From assembly GCA_041581335.1 (NCBI GenBank), contig JBFIDG010000065.1:1-10894 (forward strand): a stretch of 10,894 nucleotides of DNA, written 5' to 3'. The notes beneath the pieces were generated by a model. That model had not been told where the DNA came from. It made no database searches and saw only the letters and a list, made by a program, of their open reading frames with translations. The number at the start of each line of letters is the position of its first letter. The first letter of the stretch is position 1. A program made the position numbers and the translations under genes. Positions 1 through 6,730 of the stretch are shown here, in pieces. This DNA is from JBFGSX01 sp041581335. GTDB lineage: Archaea > Thermoplasmatota > E2 > JACPAO01 > JAHFTW01.

Positions 1-159
1 GACCTGCGCGTCATCCGCATCGGCGATGACATCGACCTGTGCCCATGCGCCGGGACGCATGTCCGCAACACGGGCGAGATCGGCGAGATCCAGATCCTCG
101 GGCGCCAAGGCAAAGGCAAGGGCACCCAGAGGATCGAGTACGGATTCGTCGACGGTTGA
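1..159 (+). CDS. alanyl-tRNA editing protein (AlaX-like) or AlaRS editing domain, C-terminal fragment
   Basis: The open frame enters from the left edge and gives 52 residues before TGA. It carries the second metal-ligand motif of the tRNA-SAD editing domain, CxxxH, as CAGTH (local residues 16-20), followed by the usual 'V-x-N-T-G-E-I-G' stretch (TGEIGEI at 24-30) and a short basic, glycine-rich end. In this family the domain binds zinc and hydrolyses mischarged Ser- or Gly-tRNA(Ala). The protein ends soon after the SAD domain, as free-standing AlaX proteins do; full AlaRS would continue into the DHHA1/C-Ala region, so a trans-editing AlaX is preferred. The N-terminal part, with the HxxxH ligands, lies outside the window. 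The gene converges on the lipoprotein gene with no bases between the two stop codons. Confidence 0.88.
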   Translation, partial: DLRVIRIGDDIDLCPCAGTHVRNTGEIGEIQILGRQGKGKGTQRIEYGFVDG

Positions 160-900
160 TCAGGCGACAGTGATGTCGAAGGTCACGGTCACGATGGGGT
201 CGAAGGCTTCCCAGACGAGGATGCACGTGGCACCCGCCGGGACCAGACCGGATTCGTCGCTGAGTTCGACGTCGAAGCGTGCGCCAGGACCGCTGTCACA
301 GGTCTCCCAGAACAGCCCATCGGGATCGAGGCCGGTGCCCGTGATCGTGAACGGCATGCCTGCGTAATCGGGCCCGAACTCGATCCAGGCGCAGTCTTGG
401 GCCTCCCCGTTGCCATGGACGCGCCAGGTGCAGGTGCTCGTGCCGGCTTTGCAGCCGACGCACGGCTGATCCACGGACACGGTCTTGGAGAACGGTTCCA
501 GCACGATCTCCGGGACGGCCTCAAGAGCCGTGACGTTGACGGTGCCGTTCTGCCACGTCGTGCCGTTGGCACCCGCGACCATGAGGCTGAAGTTGTGAAG
601 GCCGGCGAAGTACGTGTGGTTGATGGTCGCAGGGAACTGCGTGCCGTTGGTGGCATTGCCATCGCCGAAGACGAACACCCACGTCGTTGCATTGGTGCCG
701 CCAATGGTGAAGTTGACGCGCAGCGGCGCCGTGCCGTTGTCGACGTCAACAACCAGCGACGCGGTCGGCGGCGCCGGCAGAGCGGTCCAGTTGGCATCAT
801 CCATTGGGCCCGCCACGGCAGCGACGTCCTCTGTGGCCTCCGGCTGAGCACAGCCGGACAGGACGATGAGGGCGAGCACGCCGAACACGATTGAACGCAT
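160..900 (-). CDS. PKD-domain lipoprotein, probably exported and N-glycosylated
   Basis: 246 residues starting at ATG 900. The N-terminus is a lipoprotein signal: R2, a hydrophobic run and a lipobox LSGC with Cys17 as the likely lipidated residue. Residues about 47-123 form a PKD-like beta-sandwich with the hallmark FGDG (78-81) and an ending 'NHTYFAGLHNFSLMV'-type strand pair. Eleven N-x-S/T sequons fall between N37 and N122 and none after; six cysteines (147, 150, 157, 170, 201, 226) fall in the second half and none, apart from Cys17, in the first. The protein therefore looks like a glycosylated PKD module followed by a disulfide-stabilised beta domain of unknown function. PKD domains usually mediate protein-protein or protein-carbohydrate contacts at the cell surface. 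A TATA-like CTTAAG lies 28 nt upstream of the ATG, so it is probably transcribed separately from purA. Confidence 0.85.
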   Translation of the reverse strand: MRSIVFGVLALIVLSGCAQPEATEDVAAVAGPMDDANWTALPAPPTASLVVDVDNGTAPLRVNFTIGGTNATTWVFVFGDGNATNGTQFPATINHTYFAGLHNFSLMVAGANGTTWQNGTVNVTALEAVPEIVLEPFSKTVSVDQPCVGCKAGTSTCTWRVHGNGEAQDCAWIEFGPDYAGMPFTITGTGLDPDGLFWETCDSGPGARFDVELSDESGLVPAGATCILVWEAFDPIVTVTFDITVA

Positions 901-913
901 ACCCGGAGCACCC

Positions 914-931
914 CCGACGTCGGTCCTTAAG
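914..931 (-). promoter_or_regulatory. putative promoter of the PKD lipoprotein gene with adjacent palindrome
   Basis: CTTAAG (926-931) is centred 28 nt upstream of the ATG at 900, the distance expected between an archaeal TATA box and a start site at or next to the start codon. A perfect 10-bp palindrome, CCGACGTCGG (914-923), lies between the box and the gene. On the coding strand GGGGGTG follows at about -8 to -14 and might act as a weak ribosome site if transcription starts upstream. The assignment rests on position and composition only. Confidence 0.4.
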
Positions 932-1049
932 TGTTGCCGCGGCGGCCTGGCGCTGTGCCTCGCAGAGCAGGCGCGCCGCTGTCCTGGCCGACGCAGTCAA
1001 CCGGCGTGACACAGCAATTCTTGCCGGCGCATCCGACCTGAGGACGGAC

Positions 1050-2321
1050 CTACTGGCGCAGGACGGTCTGGTCGCGCTTGGGACCGATACCGACCATTTT
1101 GATCTGGGCGCCGGTCTTCTCGCGGATGTACTGCAAGTAGACGCGGGCGGGGGCGGGGAGGCCTTCCCAGGTGCCGTCGCCCAGATCGTCCCAGCCTTCG
1201 AAGGTCTGGTAGACGGGCTTGGCGCCAGCGAACATGTCGATGTCGCTGGGGATGTGCTCGACGATGGTGCCATCGGCCAGCTCGTAAGCGTGGCAGACCT
1301 GGATCTCGTCGATGCCGCACATGACGTCCATCTTGGTGACTGCGAGCTGGTTGACGCCGCAGAGGCGGACGGCTTGGTTGACGACGACCAGGTCGAGCCA
1401 GCCGCAGCGGCGGGGGCGACCGGTCGTGGTGCCGAATTCGTGGCCGACGCGGGCGAGGTGTTCGCCGATGCCGACCTTGGTGTTCAGCTCCGTGGGCATG
1501 GGGCCTTCGCCGACGCGGGTCGTGTAGGCCTTGACGACGCCGACGACGTCGCCGATGTTGCGGGGGCTGAGGCCACTGCCGCTGCACATGCCACCGCTGG
1601 CGACGTAGCTGCTCGTCACGTACGGGTAGGTGCCGTGGTCCAGGTCGAGCATGACGCCTTGGGCGCCTTCGAGAAGGATGTTCTGGCCGTTCTTGACGGC
1701 CTCGTGCAGCATCTGCACGGTGTCGGTGATGAAGGGGCGCAGCACGACGGCGGCCAGTTCGAGCTCGTCAAGGATCTCATCGACGTCGAGCTTGTCCTTG
1801 CGGCCGTAGGCCTTCAGGATGCCCGTCTTGATGGCGATATTGTCCAGGACCTTCTCGCGCAGGCGTTCGGGGTGCAGCAGGTCGCCGACCCGGATGCCGG
1901 TGCGGGCGGCCTTGTCCTGGTAGCAGGGGCCGATGCCGCGGCCGGTGGTGCCGACCTTCTTGCCGCCCTTGGCCTCTTCTTCGAGGCCATCGAGCAGGCG
2001 GTGCCAGGGCATGATGAGGTGCGCCCGGTCGCTGAGGTACAGGTCGAACTTGACGCCCCGTTCCTCGAGCTCGGTCACTTCTCGGACGAGGACGTGGGGG
2101 TCGACGACGCAGCCGTTGCCGATGATCCCGGTCTTGCCACTGACCGCGCCGCTGGGGAGCAGGTGCAGCTTGAACGTCTCATCGCCGACCACGATGGTGT
2201 GTCCGGCGTTGTTGCCACCCTGGAAGCGGACCACATAATCGGCCCGCTCGGCCAGGTAATCGACGACCTTGCCTTTGCCTTCATCGCCCCATTGGGTGCC
2301 GACCACCGCGCTAACGGTCAT
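1050..2321 (-). CDS. purA: adenylosuccinate synthetase
   Basis: Catalyses GTP-dependent joining of aspartate to IMP to give adenylosuccinate, the first committed step to AMP, in the cytoplasm. The 423-residue protein begins with the P-loop-like GTQWGDEGKGK (8-18), containing the catalytic Asp13; the catalytic His is His41 in NNAGHT. The IMP-binding GTTGRGIGP is at 124-132, TTGRPRRCGWLD at 298-309, and the guanine-recognition TKMD at 329-332. Length and motif order are those of the long form found in bacteria, eukaryotes and some archaea; several archaea such as Pyrococcus have a form of about 340 residues. The ATG at 2321 directly precedes TVSAVVGTQWGDEG, the normal N-terminus. A TATA-like element 27 nt upstream suggests its own promoter, although the gene also follows the leftward run of genes. 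Confidence 0.97.
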   Translation of the reverse strand: MTVSAVVGTQWGDEGKGKVVDYLAERADYVVRFQGGNNAGHTIVVGDETFKLHLLPSGAVSGKTGIIGNGCVVDPHVLVREVTELEERGVKFDLYLSDRAHLIMPWHRLLDGLEEEAKGGKKVGTTGRGIGPCYQDKAARTGIRVGDLLHPERLREKVLDNIAIKTGILKAYGRKDKLDVDEILDELELAAVVLRPFITDTVQMLHEAVKNGQNILLEGAQGVMLDLDHGTYPYVTSSYVASGGMCSGSGLSPRNIGDVVGVVKAYTTRVGEGPMPTELNTKVGIGEHLARVGHEFGTTTGRPRRCGWLDLVVVNQAVRLCGVNQLAVTKMDVMCGIDEIQVCHAYELADGTIVEHIPSDIDMFAGAKPVYQTFEGWDDLGDGTWEGLPAPARVYLQYIREKTGAQIKMVGIGPKRDQTVLRQ

Positions 2322-2343
2322 TGCGCCGCCGACCCACCCCTCG

Positions 2344-2353
2344 ATGATAAGTC
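2344..2353 (-). promoter_or_regulatory. putative TATA box for purA
   Basis: On the coding strand GACTTATCAT is the only AT-rich stretch in the 96-bp gap between purA and the upstream gene. CTTATCAT is centred about 27 nt from the purA ATG, implying a leaderless or nearly leaderless mRNA. A competing reading is a short 5' leader with GGGGTG (10-19 nt before the ATG) as ribosome site. A small perfect hairpin, GGCCG-AAG-CGGCC (2366-2378), sits just upstream and could mark the end of the preceding transcript. Confidence 0.4.
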
Positions 2354-2417
2354 AAGTGGCGGCGAGGCCGAAGCGGCCGGGACCCGTCGTCAAGAGCATC
2401 TACAGGAGGCGGACGGC

Positions 2418-2825
2418 TCAGCGGACGGTGACGCGGACGGTCCCGGTCACTTCGTTCTCCTGGAGCTGGGTCTCACCGCCGTCCCACCCGCCGATCTCGA
2501 GGCGGACGCTGGCGCGGAAGTGCAACTGGTGCTCGCCCGGCGCGACGATCGTGCGCTCCTGTAGGACGAAGCCTCGTTTGTCGTCGCTGAGTCCCAGGAT
2601 GTCTTTGCCCACGACGGTGGCCACTTCCTCTGGCTCATCGTCCAGCGCGACGGCCAGGGTGACCTCGTAGTCTTCGCGCAGCTTGCTCAGGTCGTCGAAG
2701 CGGAATGGAAGCTTGATCAGGATCCGGCTGCCGGCGTCCGCAGTGACCTGCGCGGGGGCTTCGCTGGCAAGCGACAGACCACCGGCGATGCGGGCGCGGG
2801 CCACGATGATGTTGGTCTCAGGCAT
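2418..2825 (-). CDS. uncharacterised 135-aa beta-rich protein (paralogue A)
   Basis: I do not recognise a named family. From ATG 2825 the protein has 135 residues, is soluble, lacks a signal peptide, and alternates short hydrophobic strands with acidic or polar turns, as an all-beta sandwich would. It starts PETNIIVARARIAGG and ends VTGTVRVTVR. The same start (IIVARAL-I-G), a middle 'APGEHQLHFRASV' strand, a GGW/WIGG turn and a 'V-G-V-V' end recur in the gene at 9526-9945, so the two are probably paralogues. The open frame extends 37 codons further upstream, but that part overlaps the HPt gene and is arginine/serine-rich shadow sequence, so the Met at 2825 is chosen. It starts 22 nt after the HPt stop, suggesting co-transcription. 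Confidence 0.75.
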   Translation of the reverse strand: MPETNIIVARARIAGGLSLASEAPAQVTADAGSRILIKLPFRFDDLSKLREDYEVTLAVALDDEPEEVATVVGKDILGLSDDKRGFVLQERTIVAPGEHQLHFRASVRLEIGGWDGGETQLQENEVTGTVRVTVR

Positions 2826-2847
2826 GCGGCTTGAACAGCCCCGCTGG

Positions 2848-3192
2848 TTATAGACCCAAACGCTCCGCCAGGTCTTGCTGGAGCGTGTGGAGCTGCCGGA
2901 GGAATGCAGGTAGGAGGGGCGCGGTGGCGGCGACATCGCCGCTTCGCCCTGCGGCCTCTAGGACGCGGCACGTCTCGGAGAGCCCAGCACCCCCGAGCTG
3001 GATGGAAGTGGACTTCAGATTGTGCGCGACGCGGTGGATCGTCGCGGCGTCACCGCTGCCGATGGCTTCGACCATGCGGGCCTCTGACCTTCGACTCTCC
3101 TCCAGGAAGATCTGGACGATCTCTTTCACGGCCTCCGGATTGTCCGGAAAAAGGTCGGTGAACGCCGCCCAGGCCACCGGGTCCAAGGCCAT
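2848..3192 (-). CDS. HPt-domain histidine phosphotransfer protein, stand-alone
   Basis: 114 residues, essentially a single HPt four-helix bundle. The signature is VAHNLKSTSIQLGG at 55-68, in which His57 is the predicted phospho-acceptor and Lys60 and Ser61 follow it as in classical HxxK[G/S]xS HPt motifs. Helices before it (19-47) and after it (69-112) are amphipathic and end in ERLGL. Such proteins relay phosphate between the receiver of a hybrid histidine kinase and a response regulator in the cytoplasm. No kinase or receiver gene lies in the window, so partners must be elsewhere. ATG 3192 is chosen because it gives the normal HPt N-terminus (LDPVAWAAFTDLF) and lies 16 nt after the DUF4328 stop; the longer open frame to 3852 is a shadow of that gene. 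Confidence 0.85.
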   Translation of the reverse strand: MALDPVAWAAFTDLFPDNPEAVKEIVQIFLEESRRSEARMVEAIGSGDAATIHRVAHNLKSTSIQLGGAGLSETCRVLEAAGRSGDVAATAPLLPAFLRQLHTLQQDLAERLGL

Positions 3193-3208
3193 CAGCGTCG
3201 CCCCGACA

Positions 3209-3940
3209 TCACAACGCCTGCATGGTGGTGGGCAGCGCCGGCATGCCGCGCCCCACGCCGTCTTGTAGTCCCTGGATGATGCTGATGAAGCGCAGGAAGA
3301 AGACGCCGGCGATGATGTAGCAGGCGGCCGATGCGAGTGTCGCGACGTAGACATCTGGCGGGGTGGGCGGCACCATCGGGTCGGTGAAGATGGCGCCGAA
3401 GGTCTTGACCAGCGTGTAGCCACTTGCTGCGTAGGATACGACGTAGGAGGTGGTGAAGAACGTCCACCAAGCGATGATCCAGGCTGGCATACGGACCTGC
3501 TTCCAGTCAGTGTTGCTGACGCATTGTTGGCTGCCTTTCCATATCTCGCGGATGACGAACCAGCCAAGGACCAGGTTGGCCACCGGGATGAACCAGGCGC
3601 CGACCGCCCAGCCAGGTCCGAAGGTGCGGTCCGTGATGCCGAAACGGGTGACGTTCTCCGAGGCCCGGTACATCCAGATGATGCCGACGATGATCTGCGC
3701 CAGGCCGACGAGGCCGCCGAGCATCGCGACCCCAAGGAACACGAACATGGCACCGAGGTCAGAGAACTCATTGTTACCCTGGCCGGAGAATCCGATGGGG
3801 CTGAACGTCCTGTAGACCACGGTCTGCACGGCCTGGAAAACAAGGATCGCACCGGTGAGCCACATCAGCGCGACGGTGAGGTTGCGCATCGCATACGGCG
3901 CCAAGGGGCGTGCGTTGCGAGGAGGCTGCCAGTCCGACAC
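3209..3940 (-). CDS. DUF4328-type multi-spanning membrane protein
   Basis: 243 residues with a GTG start at 3940. Predicted membrane segments are at about 20-43, 62-92, 110-130, 152-172 and 197-222. The stretch WMYRASENVTRFG (89-101), then GPGWAVGAWFIPVANL (108-123) and IREIWKGS (130-137) is characteristic of the DUF4328 family, whose role is unknown. The N-terminal 18 residues are proline-rich and probably cytoplasmic. A Met at position 18 (3889) is an alternative start, but GTG fits the 32-nt distance from the SDR stop and has a TATA-like GTAAAG about 25 nt upstream. The gene is followed closely by the HPt gene, which raises the possibility that it belongs to the same signalling or stress unit; that link is inference. 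Confidence 0.82.
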   Translation of the reverse strand: MSDWQPPRNARPLAPYAMRNLTVALMWLTGAILVFQAVQTVVYRTFSPIGFSGQGNNEFSDLGAMFVFLGVAMLGGLVGLAQIIVGIIWMYRASENVTRFGITDRTFGPGWAVGAWFIPVANLVLGWFVIREIWKGSQQCVSNTDWKQVRMPAWIIAWWTFFTTSYVVSYAASGYTLVKTFGAIFTDPMVPPTPPDVYVATLASAACYIIAGVFFLRFISIIQGLQDGVGRGMPALPTTMQAL

Positions 3941-3972
3941 GTGCGGCCTACCAGCCCCGCCCTTTACGGACC

Positions 3973-4695
3973 TTACGGACTGATGGGGCCGCGCACAGTG
4001 ATCTCTTTGATGTCACTGGTGGCTGGTTGCGTGATCATCGCCATCACAGCGTGGGCGACGTCTTCGGGCATGAGGGAACCGTCGAAGCTACGCTCGTCGC
4101 GGTCGGGGAAGTCTTCGAAGAACTCTGTCTTGGTGTAGCCCGGTGCGACGAGGCCGACCTTGATGCCCTCTTTGGCGACTTCGTGGCGCACGCATTCGGT
4201 GAAGCCACGCAGGCCGAACTTGGCGGCGGCGTACAGGGACCAGTCGGCGCGGCCGAAGTAGGACAGGCCACTGCCGATCTGCACGATCTGTCCGGTGCCC
4301 TTGCGGCGCATGGTCTTGATGGCGGACTGGGTCAGCATGAACGGCGCCCGGAGGTTGACGGCCATGGCGTGGTCGTATTCCTCATCCGAGACCTCTTCGA
4401 TCGGCTTGACGGAACCGATGCCGGCATTGTTGACCAGGATGTCGAAGCCGTCGAACTCGCGGACCGCCGACATGATGATGCGGTCCAGGTCCTTGTACTG
4501 GGAGACGTCGGCGGTGACCGTGACGACCTTGGGGCTGCCCGCCTCCCGGCACTTCTCGGCGATGAGCTCGAGGGCCTCTTGGCCGCGGGCCACCAGCATC
4601 AGTTTGGCGCCCGCTGCCGCGAGGGCGAGGCTGATGGCGGCGCCGATGCCTTTGCTGGCGCCGGTGACGAGTGCGACCTTGTTGCGGGGGTCCAT
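3973..4695 (-). CDS. short-chain dehydrogenase/reductase (classical SDR)
   Basis: 240-residue NAD(P)H-dependent oxidoreductase of the classical SDR fold. Visible motifs are the cofactor-binding TGASKGIG (11-18), the adenine-ring ADV (62-64), the structural NNAG (89-92), Asn114 in MAVN, and the catalytic triad Ser142, Tyr155 and Lys159 (YAAAK). APGYTKTEF (184-192) is the normal post-catalytic segment. Lys15 and Arg37 favour NADP(H) over NAD(H). The substrate cannot be read from sequence; nearest types include 3-oxoacyl reductases and general aldehyde/ketone reductases. Its ATG lies two bases after the stop of the 117-aa gene, so translation is probably coupled with it. The stop codon lies in a 9-bp tandem duplication that supplies a second in-frame TAA. 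Confidence 0.94.
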   Translation of the reverse strand: MDPRNKVALVTGASKGIGAAISLALAAAGAKLMLVARGQEALELIAEKCREAGSPKVVTVTADVSQYKDLDRIIMSAVREFDGFDILVNNAGIGSVKPIEEVSDEEYDHAMAVNLRAPFMLTQSAIKTMRRKGTGQIVQIGSGLSYFGRADWSLYAAAKFGLRGFTECVRHEVAKEGIKVGLVAPGYTKTEFFEDFPDRDERSFDGSLMPEDVAHAVMAMITQPATSDIKEITVRGPISP

Positions 4696-4697
4696 GC

Positions 4698-5051
4698 TCA
4701 GGCCGAGTCGACGTGGGTTGAATACTCCAACCGCCGGCGCTCCCAGGCGGCCAGGAAGTCATCGGACAGCACCAGGACCATGCCGGCGGCGTGGATGTTC
4801 CACAGGGGCCCGTCCCGGTGGGCGCGCACGTCGCGCCATGGCACGGTGTAGGAGGCCTCGGGCAAGTGCAGGACGCAGTTGACCCCGAAGTGCACGAAGG
4901 CGCAGTCGAGGCGCTTCGCCTCCCGGCGAGCGAACCCCTCGAACATCCGGGCCCAATGCCACGGCAACACGTAGCCCACCAGGACGTTGAAGCGGCGCGG
5001 CGGCGGACGCAGGGCCTGGTCCCCGCGGTCGAGAATGCTGGCGCGGTGCAT
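4698..5051 (-). CDS. uncharacterised 117-aa protein
   Basis: No family recognised. From ATG 5051 the protein is 117 residues with an arginine-rich N-terminus, a tryptophan- and histidine-containing segment (GYVLPWHWARMFEGFARRE, 26-44), then RLDCAFVHFGVNCVLHLP (47-64) and PWRDVRAHRDGPLW (71-84). It looks soluble, alpha/beta, with no signal or membrane helix. The start ATG shares its A with the stop of the flavin reductase-like gene (TGATG), and its own stop is two bases before the SDR start. This tight packing between two redox-type enzymes suggests a partner or accessory role, but no activity can be assigned. A TTG three bases upstream could be an alternative start. Confidence 0.75.
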   Translation of the reverse strand: MHRASILDRGDQALRPPPRRFNVLVGYVLPWHWARMFEGFARREAKRLDCAFVHFGVNCVLHLPEASYTVPWRDVRAHRDGPLWNIHAAGMVLVLSDDFLAAWERRRLEYSTHVDSA

Positions 5052-5536
5052 CAACCGGCGTAATGCAGTTTGGCGTCGGTGTGCGTGAGGTGGGTGGCCT
5101 CTTTGTCGTGCACGTGGGCTTCGACGACCTCGAAGATGACGCTGGCGTGCTCGCCGATCTCGCTGATCTCACGCATCTTGAGCTCGAGGGCCGCGGGGAG
5201 GGCGGGCAGGATCGGGCAACCGGTGACGGGGCCTTCATGGTAGTCGAGGCCGCCGACCGTGCTGCCGTTGCATTCGACGTGCTTGAAGAAGCCCTTCAGG
5301 ACATCGCCTTGGTCGCTGCCCAGGAAGTTGAGGCTGAGGACACCCGTCTCCTGCACGCCCGCGAAGGCGGCGGATTCGCGGTGCATGCCAAGGACCACGA
5401 GCGGCGGGTCGAAGCTGGTCTGCGTGAACCAGCTGACGAGGCTCACGGTCTTGCTGCCGTCCGTGTGCTTGGCGCCGGCCAGGTAGAGGCCGTACGGGAC
5501 AAGCCGGAGAGCGTGCTTCTTGGCATCTGCGTCCAT
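5051..5536 (-). CDS. flavin reductase-like FMN-binding split-barrel protein
   Basis: 161 residues from ATG 5536. The pattern VSWFTQTSFDPPLVVLGMH (34-52) is the characteristic FMN-contacting strand-loop of the flavin reductase-like domain (PF01613, DIM6/NTAB, flavoredoxin group), followed by the usual LSLNFLG (67-73) and DVLKGFF (78-84) and ending in KLHYAG. Members bind FMN and either reduce flavins with NAD(P)H or act as electron-transfer flavoproteins. The 44 residues further upstream in the open frame are Arg/Ser/Cys-rich and overlap the DUF92 gene, so MDADAKKHALRLVPYG is taken as the true N-terminus. The gene begins 37 nt after the DUF92 stop and overlaps the next gene by one base. Confidence 0.9.
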   Translation of the reverse strand: MDADAKKHALRLVPYGLYLAGAKHTDGSKTVSLVSWFTQTSFDPPLVVLGMHRESAAFAGVQETGVLSLNFLGSDQGDVLKGFFKHVECNGSTVGGLDYHEGPVTGCPILPALPAALELKMREISEIGEHASVIFEVVEAHVHDKEATHLTHTDAKLHYAG

Positions 5537-5573
5537 GGCCCGGCCGAGACACCCAGGGCACTTGATGCTTGCT

Positions 5574-6296
5574 TCACAGCGAGAAGCCGATGAGCACGAG
5601 GACCGCCGGTACGGCACTCGCCAAGAAGTTGACGTCCTGCTTGCTGAGCGGCCGGTCACGGGAGGCATCCTTCTCTAGCGTGGCGCCCAGGACCGAGTCG
5701 ATCTGGCAGCCAGCGAACCCGGCCAGCGCCGGCACCCAGGCCAAGGCGACGGGGACCCCCAGGAGCCAGATGCTGGCTGCGGCGATGATGCTGGCGCCCA
5801 ATGCCGCGGCCGCCTGGCCGCGCATGCTGACCGCGCCGTTCGTGCCCGGTTGTTGGAACGGGAAAGGGGGGATGATCCGCCGGCAGCGCTTGGCGAGGCA
5901 CCCGACCTCGCTGGCCATCGTGTCCGCGGTGACCGCCGCGATGGCGGTGGCGAAAGCCAGGGCAGCGGCCTGCTTGTCGGGCAGGACGAGCCAGGCAAGG
6001 ACGGCGAGGGCGGCGGCGGCGCCATTGGCCAGCACGTTGTTCCAGCTGCGTTCGCCGTCGACCTCGTCTTCTAGGCCCTCGGCCTTCTTGCGCTTGCGCC
6101 CGGCGGCCGTGGCGATGACGCCCAGGACCGTGAACAAGGTCATCAGGATCAGCCAGCTGATGCCGGCGCCCAGCGCGACCCATAGGCCGAGCAGGAACGC
6201 GGCGATGGCGCCCGCCGCATCAAGGGCGCGTACGCTCCAAGCCAGCAGGGCCAGCCCCGTAAGGACCAGCAGGGTGACCAACACCCACCAATCCAT
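5574..6296 (-). CDS. DUF92 (VTE6-like) integral membrane protein
   Basis: 240 residues, mostly hydrophobic, with about six membrane segments (roughly 4-20, 26-44, 46-65, 88-105, 110-125, 162-196, plus a C-terminal one at 224-239). Family signatures are RSWNNVLANG (83-92), TADTMASEVG (123-132), the phosphate-type loop PGTNGAVS (150-157), DSVLGAT (200-206) and VNFLAS (222-227). Plant members (VTE6) convert phytyl phosphate to the diphosphate; archaeal members are unproven and may act on isoprenoid phosphates in the membrane. The start ATG 6296 lies five bases beyond the upstream stop, with GGTGA, matching the anti-SD complement, four bases ahead. The longer frame to 6353 overlaps the upstream gene and is not used. 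Confidence 0.9.
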   Translation of the reverse strand: MDWWVLVTLLVLTGLALLAWSVRALDAAGAIAAFLLGLWVALGAGISWLILMTLFTVLGVIATAAGRKRKKAEGLEDEVDGERSWNNVLANGAAAALAVLAWLVLPDKQAAALAFATAIAAVTADTMASEVGCLAKRCRRIIPPFPFQQPGTNGAVSMRGQAAAALGASIIAAASIWLLGVPVALAWVPALAGFAGCQIDSVLGATLEKDASRDRPLSKQDVNFLASAVPAVLVLIGFSL

Positions 6297-6300
6297 CAAT

Positions 6301-6672
6301 TCACCGAGGTACGGCGGGCTGGTCGGCGAGGGAGAGGACGACGATGCGAGCATCGCGATCAGGGTGTCCCGTCTCCAGGACGACGACGACGTGGGCCACC
6401 ACGGTTGTGCCGTCCCAGCCAGCGTCCATGCCGGTCACCAGGAACAGGTCAGAAGAGTCGTCCTGCTCAAGCCGGTATGTGGACCCGCTCAGCACCGCGT
6501 GGACCTCGTCCCAGTGTGCCGGGACCGTGAACGCATCCAGCTCTCCCACGACGTCGAGCTGGTCGCCCGGCGCCGCGAAGGCTTGCTGGTCGCGGGCCTC
6601 GTGGTCCTGGATGAGCATGCCCGCCAGCATCATAGCCGACGCTAGACACAGAAGGGATGCCACCAATGCCAC
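6301..6672 (-). CDS. membrane-anchored small protein, possibly OB-fold
   Basis: 123 residues with a GTG start at 6672. Residues 1-21 form a hydrophobic N-terminal anchor or uncleaved signal; the remainder (22-123) is soluble and acidic. The order 'GDQLDVVGELDAF' (36-48), 'HAVLSGSTYRLEQDD' (58-72), 'DLFLVTGMDAGWDGTTVVAH' (75-94) and a closing strand resembles a small OB-like barrel, but I see no diagnostic motif and name no function. The frame is open further upstream without an ATG; the GTG is selected because it begins the hydrophobic segment and follows the L10e stop by 58 bases. Its end overlaps the ribosome-binding sequence of the DUF92 gene, implying coupled expression. Confidence 0.7.
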   Translation of the reverse strand: MALVASLLCLASAMMLAGMLIQDHEARDQQAFAAPGDQLDVVGELDAFTVPAHWDEVHAVLSGSTYRLEQDDSSDLFLVTGMDAGWDGTTVVAHVVVVLETGHPDRDARIVVLSLADQPAVPR

Positions 6673-6730
6673 GGGACTGCGTACGCTGGTCAGGTTACCA
6701 CACCCATCGCTCGCAGATGCGCGCGGGTTC

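Noticed and set aside
891..2564. 557-codon open frame on the plus strand, antisense to purA and beyond
   Set aside because: It mirrors purA, whose motifs are unmistakable on the other strand. Its product is an Ala/Asp/Val/Gly-rich sequence typical of antisense frames in GC-rich genes, and it runs across the purA promoter gap.
3193..3852. N-terminal extension of the HPt frame to 334 codons
   Set aside because: The extra part lies wholly inside the DUF4328 gene in another frame and is Ser/Arg/Pro-rich. The HPt domain begins naturally at the Met at 3192.
3910..4851. 313-codon plus-strand frame over the SDR gene
   Set aside because: Shadow of the SDR gene, with no recognisable motif and antisense-type composition.
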